Origin: an uncultured Collinsella sp.
GTDB lineage: Bacteria; Actinomycetota; Coriobacteriia; Coriobacteriales; Coriobacteriaceae
Direction of reading: 5' to 3'
Assembly (NCBI GenBank): GCA_902494465.1
Contig: CABUTH010000005.1
Coordinates: forward strand, 1 to 25,883
Length of the DNA stretch: 25,883 bases
Shown piece by piece: positions 1 through 7,342 of this stretch. The notes below the pieces were generated by a model. The model saw only the letters and a list, made by a program, of their open reading frames with translations, ran no database searches and was not told the origin of the DNA. The translations under genes were made by a program, and so were the position numbers. Each line of letters opens with the position of its first letter. Positions within the stretch are counted from its first letter, which is position 1.

Positions 1-25
1 AGGGACAGCCCCTTTGTCACGGGGG
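1..25. repeat. Partial GGGACAG hairpin repeat (copy a)
   Basis: The window opens with AGGGACAGCCCCTTTGTCAC. It matches the loop and right arm of the hairpin repeats found further along (427-455, 15399-15429, 17718-17750). The left arm would lie outside the window, so the fold cannot be checked. Its right arm CCCCTTTGTCAC is identical to that of the copy at 427-455. Confidence 0.5.
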
Positions 26-34
26 TCTGTGTGC

Positions 35-64
35 TTGGAATACGAACATATATTCGTATATATA
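35..64 (+). promoter_or_regulatory. Candidate promoter with a LexA-like box in its spacer
   Basis: A -35-like TTGGAA (35-40) is followed by an AT-rich -10 region; TATATA can be read at 57-62 (16-base spacer) or 59-64 (18-base spacer). Between them lies the dyad ATACGAA/TTCGTAT (40-46 and 53-59). Its core CGAACATATATTCG (43-56) differs at one base from CGAACATATGTTCG, which fits the Gram-positive LexA/DinR operator consensus. A repressor bound here would block the promoter. The nearest downstream gene is the small peptide at 147. The dyad is directly visible; LexA control is inferred. Confidence 0.5.
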
Positions 65-111
65 ACTAGGCTCTGGTAGAATCGGTATCGTTGACGGCAG
101 TTCCATGTGCC

Positions 112-146
112 GGGCAACGCCCTCCATCTGATGGGAGGTGATGCCC
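112..146 (+). promoter_or_regulatory. Leader stem-loop hiding the Shine-Dalgarno
   Basis: CCTCC (121-125) can pair with the Shine-Dalgarno GGAGG (134-138) across an 8-base loop. An outer stem GGGC (112-115) with GCCC (143-146) closes the structure directly before the ATG at 147. A fold of this kind would limit translation of the peptide. Leader structures that hide the ribosome site are typical of type I toxin mRNAs. The pairing is seen in sequence; the regulatory role is inferred. Confidence 0.45.
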
Positions 147-272
147 ATGACCGATCTGATTGATTTTGTGAGACTTCTGACCGCTTTGGTCTCGTTCTTC
201 ACAGCGCTCGTCGGGCTTTCCGAGGCACTCAAGCAACGTTCGAAGCAACGTAAAAGGGGTCGCCGCCGCTAA
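147..272 (+). CDS. Small hydrophobic/basic peptide, candidate type I toxin
   Basis: A 41-codon reading frame beginning MTDLIDFVRLLTALVSFF. GGAGG at 134-138 sits 8 bases before this ATG; an in-frame ATG at 141 is too close to the ribosome site. Residues 4-28 form one likely membrane helix, and the last 13 residues are almost all Lys, Arg, Gln or Gly (ending KRGRRR). A single short helix with a strongly basic tail is the usual shape of TxpA/BsrG-like and TisB-like membrane toxins. I do not recognise it as a named family. The surroundings (LexA-like box upstream, hidden Shine-Dalgarno, antisense promoter downstream) fit a type I toxin. It could instead be a small membrane peptide of other function. 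Confidence 0.55.
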   Translation: MTDLIDFVRLLTALVSFFTALVGLSEALKQRSKQRKRGRRR

Positions 273-334
273 GGCGTTGACCCCTTAATCCAAGCAACGG
301 CGCTGCCCAGCTTTCCAGAACTTGGGCTGCCGTC
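250..334 (-). ncRNA. Candidate antisense RNA (antitoxin-like)
   Basis: A minus-strand promoter at 341-369 predicts a start near 334. Reading leftward, the RNA would first form a long stem-loop (+ strand 298-332: ACGGC and GCCCA arms around a loop, with an internal mismatch). It would then form the hairpin AAGGGGTC/GACCCCTT (286-254 on minus), followed by TTTTACGTT, a modest terminator. The product would be about 80-85 bases and would overlap the last ~20 bases of the peptide gene in a tail-to-tail arrangement, as in txpA/RatA and bsrG/SR4. No transcript evidence is available here. Confidence 0.4.
254..286 (-). terminator. Hairpin over the peptide stop, terminator on minus strand
   Basis: AAGGGGTC (254-261) pairs with GACCCCTT (279-286). 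On the minus strand the stem runs into TTTTACGTT, so it suits termination of the antisense transcript. On the plus strand there is no T-run. The peptide stop codon (270-272) lies in the loop. Confidence 0.4.
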
Positions 335-340
335 GAAACT

Positions 341-369
341 ATTCTACCCACGAATGACATTTTGGACAA
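341..369 (-). promoter_or_regulatory. Minus-strand sigma-70-type promoter (antisense RNA)
   Basis: Read on the minus strand, TTGTCC (369-364), exactly 17 bases, then TAGAAT (346-341). Each hexamer is close to TTGACA/TATAAT and the spacing is ideal. It points at the 3' end of the small peptide gene. No minus-strand protein gene lies in its path. Confidence 0.5.
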
Positions 370-426
370 TCGGTAATGCCGCTCTAAAAGCCTGGCACAA
401 CCGGCACAACCTAGGCGGTCGCTGGA

Positions 427-455
427 TGTGACAAAGAGGCTGCCCCTTTGTCACA
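427..455. repeat. Hairpin repeat (copy b)
   Basis: TGTGACAAAG (427-436) and CTTTGTCACA (446-455) form a perfect 10-bp stem around AGGCTGCCC. On the minus strand the inner part reads AAAGGGGCAGCC, close to the AAAGGGGACAGG of the other copies. It lies between the peptide locus and the TetR gene and could also act as a terminator barrier. Confidence 0.6.
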
Positions 456-477
456 TTCCAAATATTGCCTTTACGTG

Positions 478-526
478 TTGATACACACGGTGTGCAATAA
501 TACTCGCACTGTGCAATAGCGCACAG
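478..526 (+). promoter_or_regulatory. Cluster of dyads/operators before the TetR gene
   Basis: Three overlapping palindromes are packed here: CACAC-G-GTGTG (484-494), GCAC-T-GTGC (506-514) and CTGTGC-N6-GCACAG (509-526). The 9-mer TGTGCAATA occurs at 491 and again 19 bases later at 510. A -35-like TTGATA is at 478-483 and AT-rich -10 candidates (TAATAC, 498-503) fall inside the repeats, with non-ideal spacing. The likely reading is an operator region where the TetR protein represses its own operon. Confidence 0.5.
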
Positions 527-547
527 GCTGAGTAACAAGGAGGACGC

Positions 548-1258
548 TTGTCCCAGCTCGAGAAATGCGATCGCCGGTCCCTTCGCTCGCAGCGTGCCCT
601 TCGCCAGGCGCTTGCCAGCGAGCTTGCCGAAAGCGGCGACCTTTCGCGCATTAACGTCGCGTCGCTCACCGAGCGCGCCGGTCTTACACGCCGCACGTTC
701 TATTCGCACTACCGCGATATCCCCGACTTTATCAGCCAGATCGAGGACGGCCTGCTTGCCGAGATTCGCGAGCGGGTGGAGCTTATCACCGCAGCTCAAT
801 TACCCGATCTTTACCGCAATATCGACGAGCTCGAGCCGGCACCCGGTTCGGTTGAGCTGCTTCGCTATCTTGCGGCTAATCGCGACCTTATCGGGGCCCT
901 GCTGGGCCCGGGCGGCGACCCCGCCTTTATTAAAAAGATCATCGATACCGCACGCGAGGCCGTGGTGCCGCGTGCACAGACGGGCATTTTGGGCTTGGCG
1001 CTGGGCACCTTCTTTGACTACTACGTCACCTATGTCGTGAGTGCCGAGGTCGGCATGATCCAACGTTGGTTTGAGCGTGACCTTTCTGAATCGCCCGAGA
1101 CCATGGCGCGCATTATGACGGTCATCGCCTTTGTGCGCCCCGGCGACCTGTATGGCCAACCCATCGATATCAACGTGCCGGAATACGGCATGAAGCTATT
1201 GAATCTGCAGCTCGAGGATGCGGTCGACACCACCGCAACCGTCGAGTCCAACAACTAA
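548..1258 (+). CDS. TetR/AcrR-family transcriptional regulator
   Basis: 236 residues with a TTG start preceded by AAGGAGG (537-543). Residues ~12-60 form a TetR_N DNA-binding domain; the helix-turn-helix spans ~35-55 and ends in the typical FYSHYRDIPDF. The C-terminal ligand/dimer domain contains LLGPGGDPAFIKKI and YYVTYVVSAEVGMIQRWFE. This resembles the TetR_C type seen in DhaS-like regulators of Firmicutes and Actinobacteria. The stop is 12 bases before the start of the giant activase/dehydratase gene, so the two are almost certainly one operon, and dyads upstream suggest autoregulation. The ligand is unknown; an acyl-CoA or related metabolite would suit the partner gene, but that is a guess. 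Confidence 0.85.
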   Translation: MSQLEKCDRRSLRSQRALRQALASELAESGDLSRINVASLTERAGLTRRTFYSHYRDIPDFISQIEDGLLAEIRERVELITAAQLPDLYRNIDELEPAPGSVELLRYLAANRDLIGALLGPGGDPAFIKKIIDTAREAVVPRAQTGILGLALGTFFDYYVTYVVSAEVGMIQRWFERDLSESPETMARIMTVIAFVRPGDLYGQPIDINVPEYGMKLLNLQLEDAVDTTATVESNN

Positions 1259-1270
1259 GAGGAGAGACAG

Positions 1271-4200
1271 ATGAGCAAACTCGTCGAGGGCATTAAGGAC
1301 CGTGTGGTTGCTGCCGCACGCGAGGCCGCGCCCGCCGTGGTGGACGCCGCGCAGAAGGCCGCGACCGCGGCTGCCGAGAAAGTTGCCGAGGCGGTTGCCG
1401 AGGCCAAGAACGCGGCAGGGGAGACGCCCGTCGCTAGCGAGCCCGTCACTGCCGCTGAGCCCGTAGCCGCCGCCCACGCCCCCGAAGGCGCGATCTTCAA
1501 CCCCGAGGCCGCTCGCGGCAACCTGCACCTGGGCATCGACGTGGGCTCCACCACCGTTAAGCTCGCTGTGCTCAACGACGACAACCAGATTGTCTACGCC
1601 AAGTACCAGCGTCACCACACTGACGTCCGCGCTTGCGCCCGCGACTTGTTCGAGGGTGCCGCGACCGTGCTGCCGACGGCCCAAATGACCTGCGCCATTA
1701 CCGGCTCGGGCGGCCTGCTGCTGTCCCAGTGGCTCGACCTGGAGTTTGTCCAGGAGGTCATCGCCAGCAAGCGTGCCGTCGAGACCCTTATCCCGGCCAC
1801 CGATGTCGCCATCGAGCTGGGCGGCGAGGACGCCAAGATCATCTACTTCGACAACGGCATCGAGCAGCGCATGAACGGCACCTGCGCCGGCGGCACGGGC
1901 GCGTTCATCGACCAGATGGCAACCCTGCTGCACACCGACGCGAGCGGCCTCAACGAGCTCGCGGCCAACGCCACCACCATCTATCCAATCGCCAGCCGCT
2001 GCGGCGTCTTTGCCAAGACCGACGTCCAGCCGCTGCTCAACGAAGGCGCCCGCCCCGAGGACGTGGCGGCCTCCATCTTCCAGGCTGTCGTGACCCAGAC
2101 TATCTCGGGCCTGGCGTGCGGCCGTCCCATCCGCGGCAACGTCGCCTTCCTGGGCGGCCCGCTGCAGTACCTCTCCGAGCTGCGCCACCGCTTCTACCTT
2201 ACGCTCAACCTGGACGAGGAGCACCGCATTGTGCCCCAAAACGCTCACCTGTTTGTGGCGAGCGGCGCCGCCATGGCGCATGAGTCCAACAAGCTCAGCA
2301 CGTTCCCGCAGCTCATCGAGGCTATCGATGCCCTGGGTGACACACAGGGTGCCGAGGTCGAGCGCCTGGATCCGCTCTTTGCCACCGACGAGGACTTCGC
2401 CGAGTTCAAAACCCGCCACGACCAGGAAGTCGTCCCCAAGGGCAAGCTCGACGGCTACACCGGCCGCGTGTTCATTGGCATCGACGCCGGTTCCACCACC
2501 ATGAAGGCCGCGCTCGTAGGCGAGGACGGCCAGCTGCTGCATACCTGGTATGGCAACAACAACGGCGACATCCTGGGTACGGCCAAGGTCATCATGGCCG
2601 ATTTCTACAACCACATCCCCGCCGGCTGCACCATCGGCCACGTGACCACCACGGGCTACGGCGAGGCGCTGCTCATCGAGGCTCTCAAGGCCGATTCCGG
2701 CGAGATTGAGACCGTTGCGCACCTGCGCGGCGCCAAGGCATTCCTGCCCGGCGTTGAGTTTATCCTGGACATCGGTGGCCAGGACATGAAGTGCCTGCGC
2801 GTCAAGGACGGCGTTATCGAGCACATCATGCTCAACGAGGCCTGCTCGTCGGGTTGCGGTAGCTTTATCGAGAGCTTCGCCGTGTCTATGAACATGGACG
2901 TGCGCGCGTTCGCCGATGCCGCCATCCATGCCAAGGCCCCGGTCGATTTGGGCAGCCGCTGCACGGTCTTCATGAACTCACGCGTCAAGCAGGCGCAAAA
3001 GGAAGGCGCCACGGTGGGCGACATCGCGGCCGGCCTGTCCTATTCCGTCATCAAGAATGCCCTGTTCAAGGTCATTAAGCTGCGCGACCCCAAGGAGATC
3101 GGCAGCCAGGTGATCGTTCAGGGTGGCACCTTTATGTCCGATGCCACGCTGCGCGCGTTTGAGCAGCTCACCGGCGTTCATGCCGTGCGTCCCGACATCG
3201 CCGGCTGCATGGGCGCCTATGGTGCGGCCCTGCTCGCCCGCGATCACGCCGGCGCCGACGGCACCTCGACCATCCTTTCGGCCGAGGACATCGCGCACCT
3301 TACCGTGACGCAAAAGCATGTCCGCTGCGGTCGCTGCTCCAACAACTGCCAGCTTACCGTCAACGACTTTGGCGGCGGCAGGCGCTTTATCACCGGCAAC
3401 CGCTGCGAGAAGGGCGCCGGCCACAAAAAGCAGAAGACCGAGGCGCCCAACCTCTTCAAAAAGAAAAACGAGCTGCTCTTTAACCGCGAGGTGCTGAGCC
3501 CCGACGAGGCCCCGCGCGGCACCGTGGGTATCCCTCGCGCACTCAACATGTACGAGAACTACCCCTTCTGGCACGCGTTCTTTACGCGCCTGGGCTTTAG
3601 CGTGCAGCTGTCCGACCAGTCGAGCAAAAAGACCTACCAGGCGGGCATCGAGTCCATGCCGTCCGAGAGCGTGTGCTACCCGGCAAAGATGAGCCACGGC
3701 CATGTGATGAACCTTATCGACCGCGATGTCGACTTCATTTGGATGCCGTGCGTGCGCTGGGAGCGCAAGGAGGATCCGACCGCCGGCAACTGCTATAACT
3801 GTCCCATCGTCATGAGCTACCCCACGGCGCTGGCGCTCAATATCGACGAGATCCGCGAGCAGAATATCGAGTTCCTGTACCCGTTTGTGCCCTATCACGA
3901 CAAGACCGAGCTCAAGCGCCGCCTGTATCAGGTGCTCGCCGTCGACCGTGTGGCCGATGCCGAGGCTGGTCGCGGCCGCGTGCGTGGTCCCAAGATCACG
4001 CGCTCCGAGGTCGATGCTGCCGTCAACGCCGCCTTCGAGGCCGATGCGCGCTTCCACGAGGATATCCAGACCATGGGCGAGGAGGCTCTTAAGTGGGTCG
4101 AGGACCACGGCGGCCACGGCATCGTACTCGCCGGTCGTCCCTACCACAACGACCCCGAGATCAACCACGCCCTGCCCGAGCTTATCTCGAGTTTTGGCTT

Positions 4201-6052
4201 TGCGGTCTTTACCGAGGATTCGCTCGCGCATCTCGTGACGCCCGAGCGCCCCATCCGCGTCGTCGACCAGAGGATGTACCACCGCCGCCTGTACGCCGTC
4301 GCCCGTTTTGTGACGATGCGCAACGATCTGGACCTGATCCAGCTCAACTCTTTCGGCTGCGGCCTGGACGCCCTGACCACCGATCAGGTGCAGGAGATTC
4401 TGGAAGCCAGCGGCAAGATCTACACCGTGCTCAAGATCGACGAGGTGTCCAACCTGGGCGCCGCGCGCATCCGCATCCGCTCACTCATGGCGGCGCTTAA
4501 GGACCAGGAGGCCGAACGCTTGGCCGAGGCCACGGCCGCGGGCGAGGCCTACGAGCAGGGCGATGCCGCGCCGGTGGCGCCCTCCAAGGATGCCCCCGCG
4601 TTCGCGAGCCGCAAGTACACGTTCGAGGCGCAGCGCGAGAGTGCATCGACCGCGTGGCCCAAGGTGCCCTTCACCGAGCAGATGCGCGACGAGGGCTACA
4701 CCATCCTGTGCCCGCAGATGGCGCCGATCCACTTTGACCTGGTCAAAGAGGTGTTCCGTGGTGCTGGCTACAACTTGGAGCTGCTGCCCTCGACCGATCA
4801 CGACGCCGTCGAGGCCGGCCTGCGCTACGTGAACAATGACATTTGCTATCCGTCCATTTTGGTGACCGGCCAGATTATGGAGGCCATCGAGAGCGGTCGG
4901 TACGACCTGTCCAAGACGGCCGTGGTTATCAGCCAGACCGGCGGCGGCTGCCGTGCCACCAATTACATCGCGCTCATCCGCAAGGCCCTGCGCGAGAGCG
5001 GCCATCCTGAGATCCCGGTGATCTCGCTTTCGGCCGTGGCGCTCGGCGAGGACAGCCCCGGCTTTAAGATCACGCCGGCGCTGCTTAAACAGGCAGTCTA
5101 CGCGGTGCTCTTTGGCGACGTGATGATGCAGATGCTCTATCGTTGCCGCCCGTACGAGGCAACGCCCGGTGCCGCCAACGCGCTCTACGAGGAGTACATG
5201 GCACGAGCCCGCAAGCTGGCGCCCAAGTTCAACCGCCACAACTACACCAAGCTGTGCCGCGAGGTCATCCGCGCGTTCGACACCATGCCGCTCGTGGGCG
5301 AGGGCACCAAGCCGCGCGTGGGCGTGGTCGGCGAGATCCTGGTCAAGTTCCACCCTACGGCCAATAACCACGTGGTCGATGTTATCGAGCGCGAGGGCTG
5401 CGAGGCCGTGGTGCCGGGCCTGCTCGACTTCTTCCTGTACTCTATGAGCAACGCCGAGCTGCAGAAGGACGAGTTGGGCAGCTCTGCCACGACGCGTGCG
5501 GGCATGCAGGCGCTTATCAAGCTCGTGGACTGGATGCGCACGCCGGTGGAGGAGATGCTCGAAAAATCCCGCCGCTTTGAGGCGCCCGAGCGCATCGGCA
5601 CCATGGCCGACAAGGCCCGTACGGTGCTGTCGGTGTGCAACAACATGGGCGAGGGCTGGCTGCTCACGGCCGAGATGCTCGACCTGATCGATCATGGCGC
5701 ACCCAACATTATCTGCACGCAGCCTTTCGCGTGCCTGCCTAACCACGTGGTGGGCAAGGCCGTGATCAAGGAGCTGCGCCGTCAGCACCCCGAGAGCAAT
5801 ATTGTCGCGGTGGACTATGATCCTGGTGCGTCCGAGGTCAACCAGCTCAACCGTATTAAGCTCATGATCAGCGTGGCCAAGGAAAACATGCGCGCCGGCA
5901 AGGGCTTTAAGCTCGAGAAGGTGGCGCCGCTCGCGATGGACGAGGTCACCGGCCAGATGCGTGCCCACGATGGCTGCGTGAGCTGCGGGCCGGCCAGCGA
6001 GGAAGCCGTGGCGTCGGTCGCCAAGCGTCTGGGACGCGGCATTAAGAAATAA
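1271..6052 (+). CDS. Fused acyl-CoA dehydratase activase / dehydratase-like giant protein
   Basis: 1593 residues; ATG at 1271 after GAGGAG. Residues 1-80 are an Ala/Glu/Lys-rich helix. Activase 1 (~85-335) has DVGSTT (90-95), ELGGED (182-187) and the cluster cysteines C205 and C244. Activase 2 (~400-660) has DAGSTT (405-410), TTGYGE, DIGGQD and C525 and C564. Both pairs are 39 residues apart, as are C127 and C166 of HgdC, so each half can hold its share of a [4Fe-4S] cluster. A CX2CX3CX18C motif (C686, C689, C693, C712) follows. Next come two related HgdB/DUF2229-like units, ~750-1040 (SESVCYPAK, C827, CYNC 841-844, FGCG) and ~1140-1570 (NDICYPS, GGGC 1227, QPFACLPNHVVGK). The C-terminus carries CVSCG. 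The family uses ATP hydrolysis to push low-potential electrons into 2-hydroxyacyl-CoA dehydratases or double-cubane cluster proteins. The substrate is unknown. It is co-transcribed with the TetR gene. Confidence 0.85.
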   Translation: MSKLVEGIKDRVVAAAREAAPAVVDAAQKAATAAAEKVAEAVAEAKNAAGETPVASEPVTAAEPVAAAHAPEGAIFNPEAARGNLHLGIDVGSTTVKLAVLNDDNQIVYAKYQRHHTDVRACARDLFEGAATVLPTAQMTCAITGSGGLLLSQWLDLEFVQEVIASKRAVETLIPATDVAIELGGEDAKIIYFDNGIEQRMNGTCAGGTGAFIDQMATLLHTDASGLNELAANATTIYPIASRCGVFAKTDVQPLLNEGARPEDVAASIFQAVVTQTISGLACGRPIRGNVAFLGGPLQYLSELRHRFYLTLNLDEEHRIVPQNAHLFVASGAAMAHESNKLSTFPQLIEAIDALGDTQGAEVERLDPLFATDEDFAEFKTRHDQEVVPKGKLDGYTGRVFIGIDAGSTTMKAALVGEDGQLLHTWYGNNNGDILGTAKVIMADFYNHIPAGCTIGHVTTTGYGEALLIEALKADSGEIETVAHLRGAKAFLPGVEFILDIGGQDMKCLRVKDGVIEHIMLNEACSSGCGSFIESFAVSMNMDVRAFADAAIHAKAPVDLGSRCTVFMNSRVKQAQKEGATVGDIAAGLSYSVIKNALFKVIKLRDPKEIGSQVIVQGGTFMSDATLRAFEQLTGVHAVRPDIAGCMGAYGAALLARDHAGADGTSTILSAEDIAHLTVTQKHVRCGRCSNNCQLTVNDFGGGRRFITGNRCEKGAGHKKQKTEAPNLFKKKNELLFNREVLSPDEAPRGTVGIPRALNMYENYPFWHAFFTRLGFSVQLSDQSSKKTYQAGIESMPSESVCYPAKMSHGHVMNLIDRDVDFIWMPCVRWERKEDPTAGNCYNCPIVMSYPTALALNIDEIREQNIEFLYPFVPYHDKTELKRRLYQVLAVDRVADAEAGRGRVRGPKITRSEVDAAVNAAFEADARFHEDIQTMGEEALKWVEDHGGHGIVLAGRPYHNDPEINHALPELISSFGFAVFTEDSLAHLVTPERPIRVVDQRMYHRRLYAVARFVTMRNDLDLIQLNSFGCGLDALTTDQVQEILEASGKIYTVLKIDEVSNLGAARIRIRSLMAALKDQEAERLAEATAAGEAYEQGDAAPVAPSKDAPAFASRKYTFEAQRESASTAWPKVPFTEQMRDEGYTILCPQMAPIHFDLVKEVFRGAGYNLELLPSTDHDAVEAGLRYVNNDICYPSILVTGQIMEAIESGRYDLSKTAVVISQTGGGCRATNYIALIRKALRESGHPEIPVISLSAVALGEDSPGFKITPALLKQAVYAVLFGDVMMQMLYRCRPYEATPGAANALYEEYMARARKLAPKFNRHNYTKLCREVIRAFDTMPLVGEGTKPRVGVVGEILVKFHPTANNHVVDVIEREGCEAVVPGLLDFFLYSMSNAELQKDELGSSATTRAGMQALIKLVDWMRTPVEEMLEKSRRFEAPERIGTMADKARTVLSVCNNMGEGWLLTAEMLDLIDHGAPNIICTQPFACLPNHVVGKAVIKELRRQHPESNIVAVDYDPGASEVNQLNRIKLMISVAKENMRAGKGFKLEKVAPLAMDEVTGQMRAHDGCVSCGPASEEAVASVAKRLGRGIKK

Positions 6053-6080
6053 CTGGCCTGTTTTGGGTTAGATATGAGAC

Positions 6081-6118
6081 AAACGGGAGGTGGCCGCACC
6101 GGCTACCTCCCGTTTTTG
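6081..6118 (+). terminator. Rho-independent terminator of the TetR-activase operon
   Basis: AAACGGGAGGT (6081-6091) pairs perfectly with ACCTCCCGTTT (6105-6115); the inner stem GGCC/GGCT extends it and a TTTTT run follows. It lies 28 bases after the giant gene. Confidence 0.9.
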
Positions 6119-6262
6119 CTGGACACGGAACCCTGAGTTAATGAACAAGTGTATCCGTTCGCCGCAAAATACCGTCCGTTTATAGAACCCACCCCCAGCG
6201 TGCAGCCCCCTTACGGTTGAATAAATACACATCTATGGAATTACGTAAGAGAGGACCGTTTC

Positions 6263-7222
6263 ATGAGCTACAAGACCGTTTGTGTTGCCGGCGGCGGCGT
6301 GTTGGGAAGCCAGATTGCCTTTCAGGCTGCCTACTGCGGCTTTGATGTAACGATTTGGCTGCGCAGCGAGGGCAGCATCGGCCGCACCCAGCCCAAGATC
6401 GATCATGTGCGCGAGGAATACATCGCTGCTATCGAGGGCATGGCGGACGGCACAGACGAGTGGTGCGCCGGTATCGCCGATAGTGACCAGCCCTTCGACA
6501 AGGAGGCGGCACTCGCCGCCGTCGAGCGTGCCTATTCCACGCTCAAGCTGGAGCTTGATCTTGCCAAGGCCGTGGCCGATGCCGACCTGGTCATCGAGTC
6601 TATGGCCGAGGACACCCAGGCAAAGATTGACTTCTACAAGAAGCTCGCCCCGGTCCTCCCGCAAAAGACCGTCGTCGTGACCAACTCTTCCACGCTGCTG
6701 CCGAGCACCTTTGCCAAGTACACCGGCCGCCCCGAGAAATACCTGTCGCTGCACTTTGCCAACTCCATCTGGAAGAACAACATGACCGAAGTCATGGCCC
6801 AGGACCAGACCGACAAGCGCTACTTCGACGAGCTCGTCGACTTCGCCAACGACATTCGCATGCTGGCGCTTCCCGTCAACAAGGAAAAGAACGGCTACCT
6901 GCTCAACTCCATGCTGGTGCCGTGGCTGCTTTCGGGCCTTGACCTGTATGTCTCGGGTGTGAGCGATCCCAAGAGCATCGACCTCGCATGGACGCGCGGC
7001 ACCGGCGCTCCCAAGGGCCCGTTCCGCGTATTCGACACGGTGGGCATCCAGACGGCCTACAACATCGTTATGCAGTATCAGAAGGTCCCGGGCCTGGTGA
7101 GTCCGCTGCTCAAAAAGATGATGATGCCCTACAACTTTAAGGCCATGGCCACCGTTCTCAAGAAAATGCTCGACGAAGGTAAGCTGGGCGAAAGCTCGGG
7201 CGAGGGCTTCTTCAAGTACTAA
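6263..7222 (+). CDS. 3-hydroxyacyl-CoA dehydrogenase
   Basis: 319 residues, ATG after AGAGAGG. An N-terminal Rossmann fold (1-~190) carries the NAD-binding GGGVLG (10-15). The catalytic dyad is H164 (in SLHFANS) and E176 (in TEVM), 12 residues apart as His158/Glu170 are in human HADH; N167 and the NSS at 141-143 are also conserved. The C-terminal helical domain (~200-319) ends in GEGFFKY, the usual family ending. It oxidises 3-hydroxyacyl-CoA to 3-ketoacyl-CoA with NAD, or works in reverse in butyrate-type fermentation. No thiolase or crotonase lies next to it. A terminator separates it from the upstream dehydratase-like gene, so a shared pathway is only suggested by closeness. Confidence 0.9.
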   Translation: MSYKTVCVAGGGVLGSQIAFQAAYCGFDVTIWLRSEGSIGRTQPKIDHVREEYIAAIEGMADGTDEWCAGIADSDQPFDKEAALAAVERAYSTLKLELDLAKAVADADLVIESMAEDTQAKIDFYKKLAPVLPQKTVVVTNSSTLLPSTFAKYTGRPEKYLSLHFANSIWKNNMTEVMAQDQTDKRYFDELVDFANDIRMLALPVNKEKNGYLLNSMLVPWLLSGLDLYVSGVSDPKSIDLAWTRGTGAPKGPFRVFDTVGIQTAYNIVMQYQKVPGLVSPLLKKMMMPYNFKAMATVLKKMLDEGKLGESSGEGFFKY

Positions 7223-7342
7223 AAAGATCCCTTGGGACATTGGGAGCGTATCATTTGCAGCAGAAATACGCCGCATAGCCCGTGTGCCATTCCGACACAT
7301 GACGCAAAAGCAAATGGGTGCGGGGATAGCGAGGAAATGGCA

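Noticed and set aside
297..333. Terminator of the peptide mRNA on the plus strand
   Set aside because: The stem is good, but no T-run follows on the plus strand, so it is treated as structure in the antisense RNA instead.
1196..2929. Long minus-strand open frame (577 codons) opposite the TetR/activase genes
   Set aside because: It is antisense to a clearly conserved protein. High-GC coding DNA gives long open frames on the opposite strand; its translation is low-complexity (Gly, Ala, Val, Asp, Leu) with no family motif. The same holds for minus frames at 2978-4282, 4481-5968 and 6233-8080.
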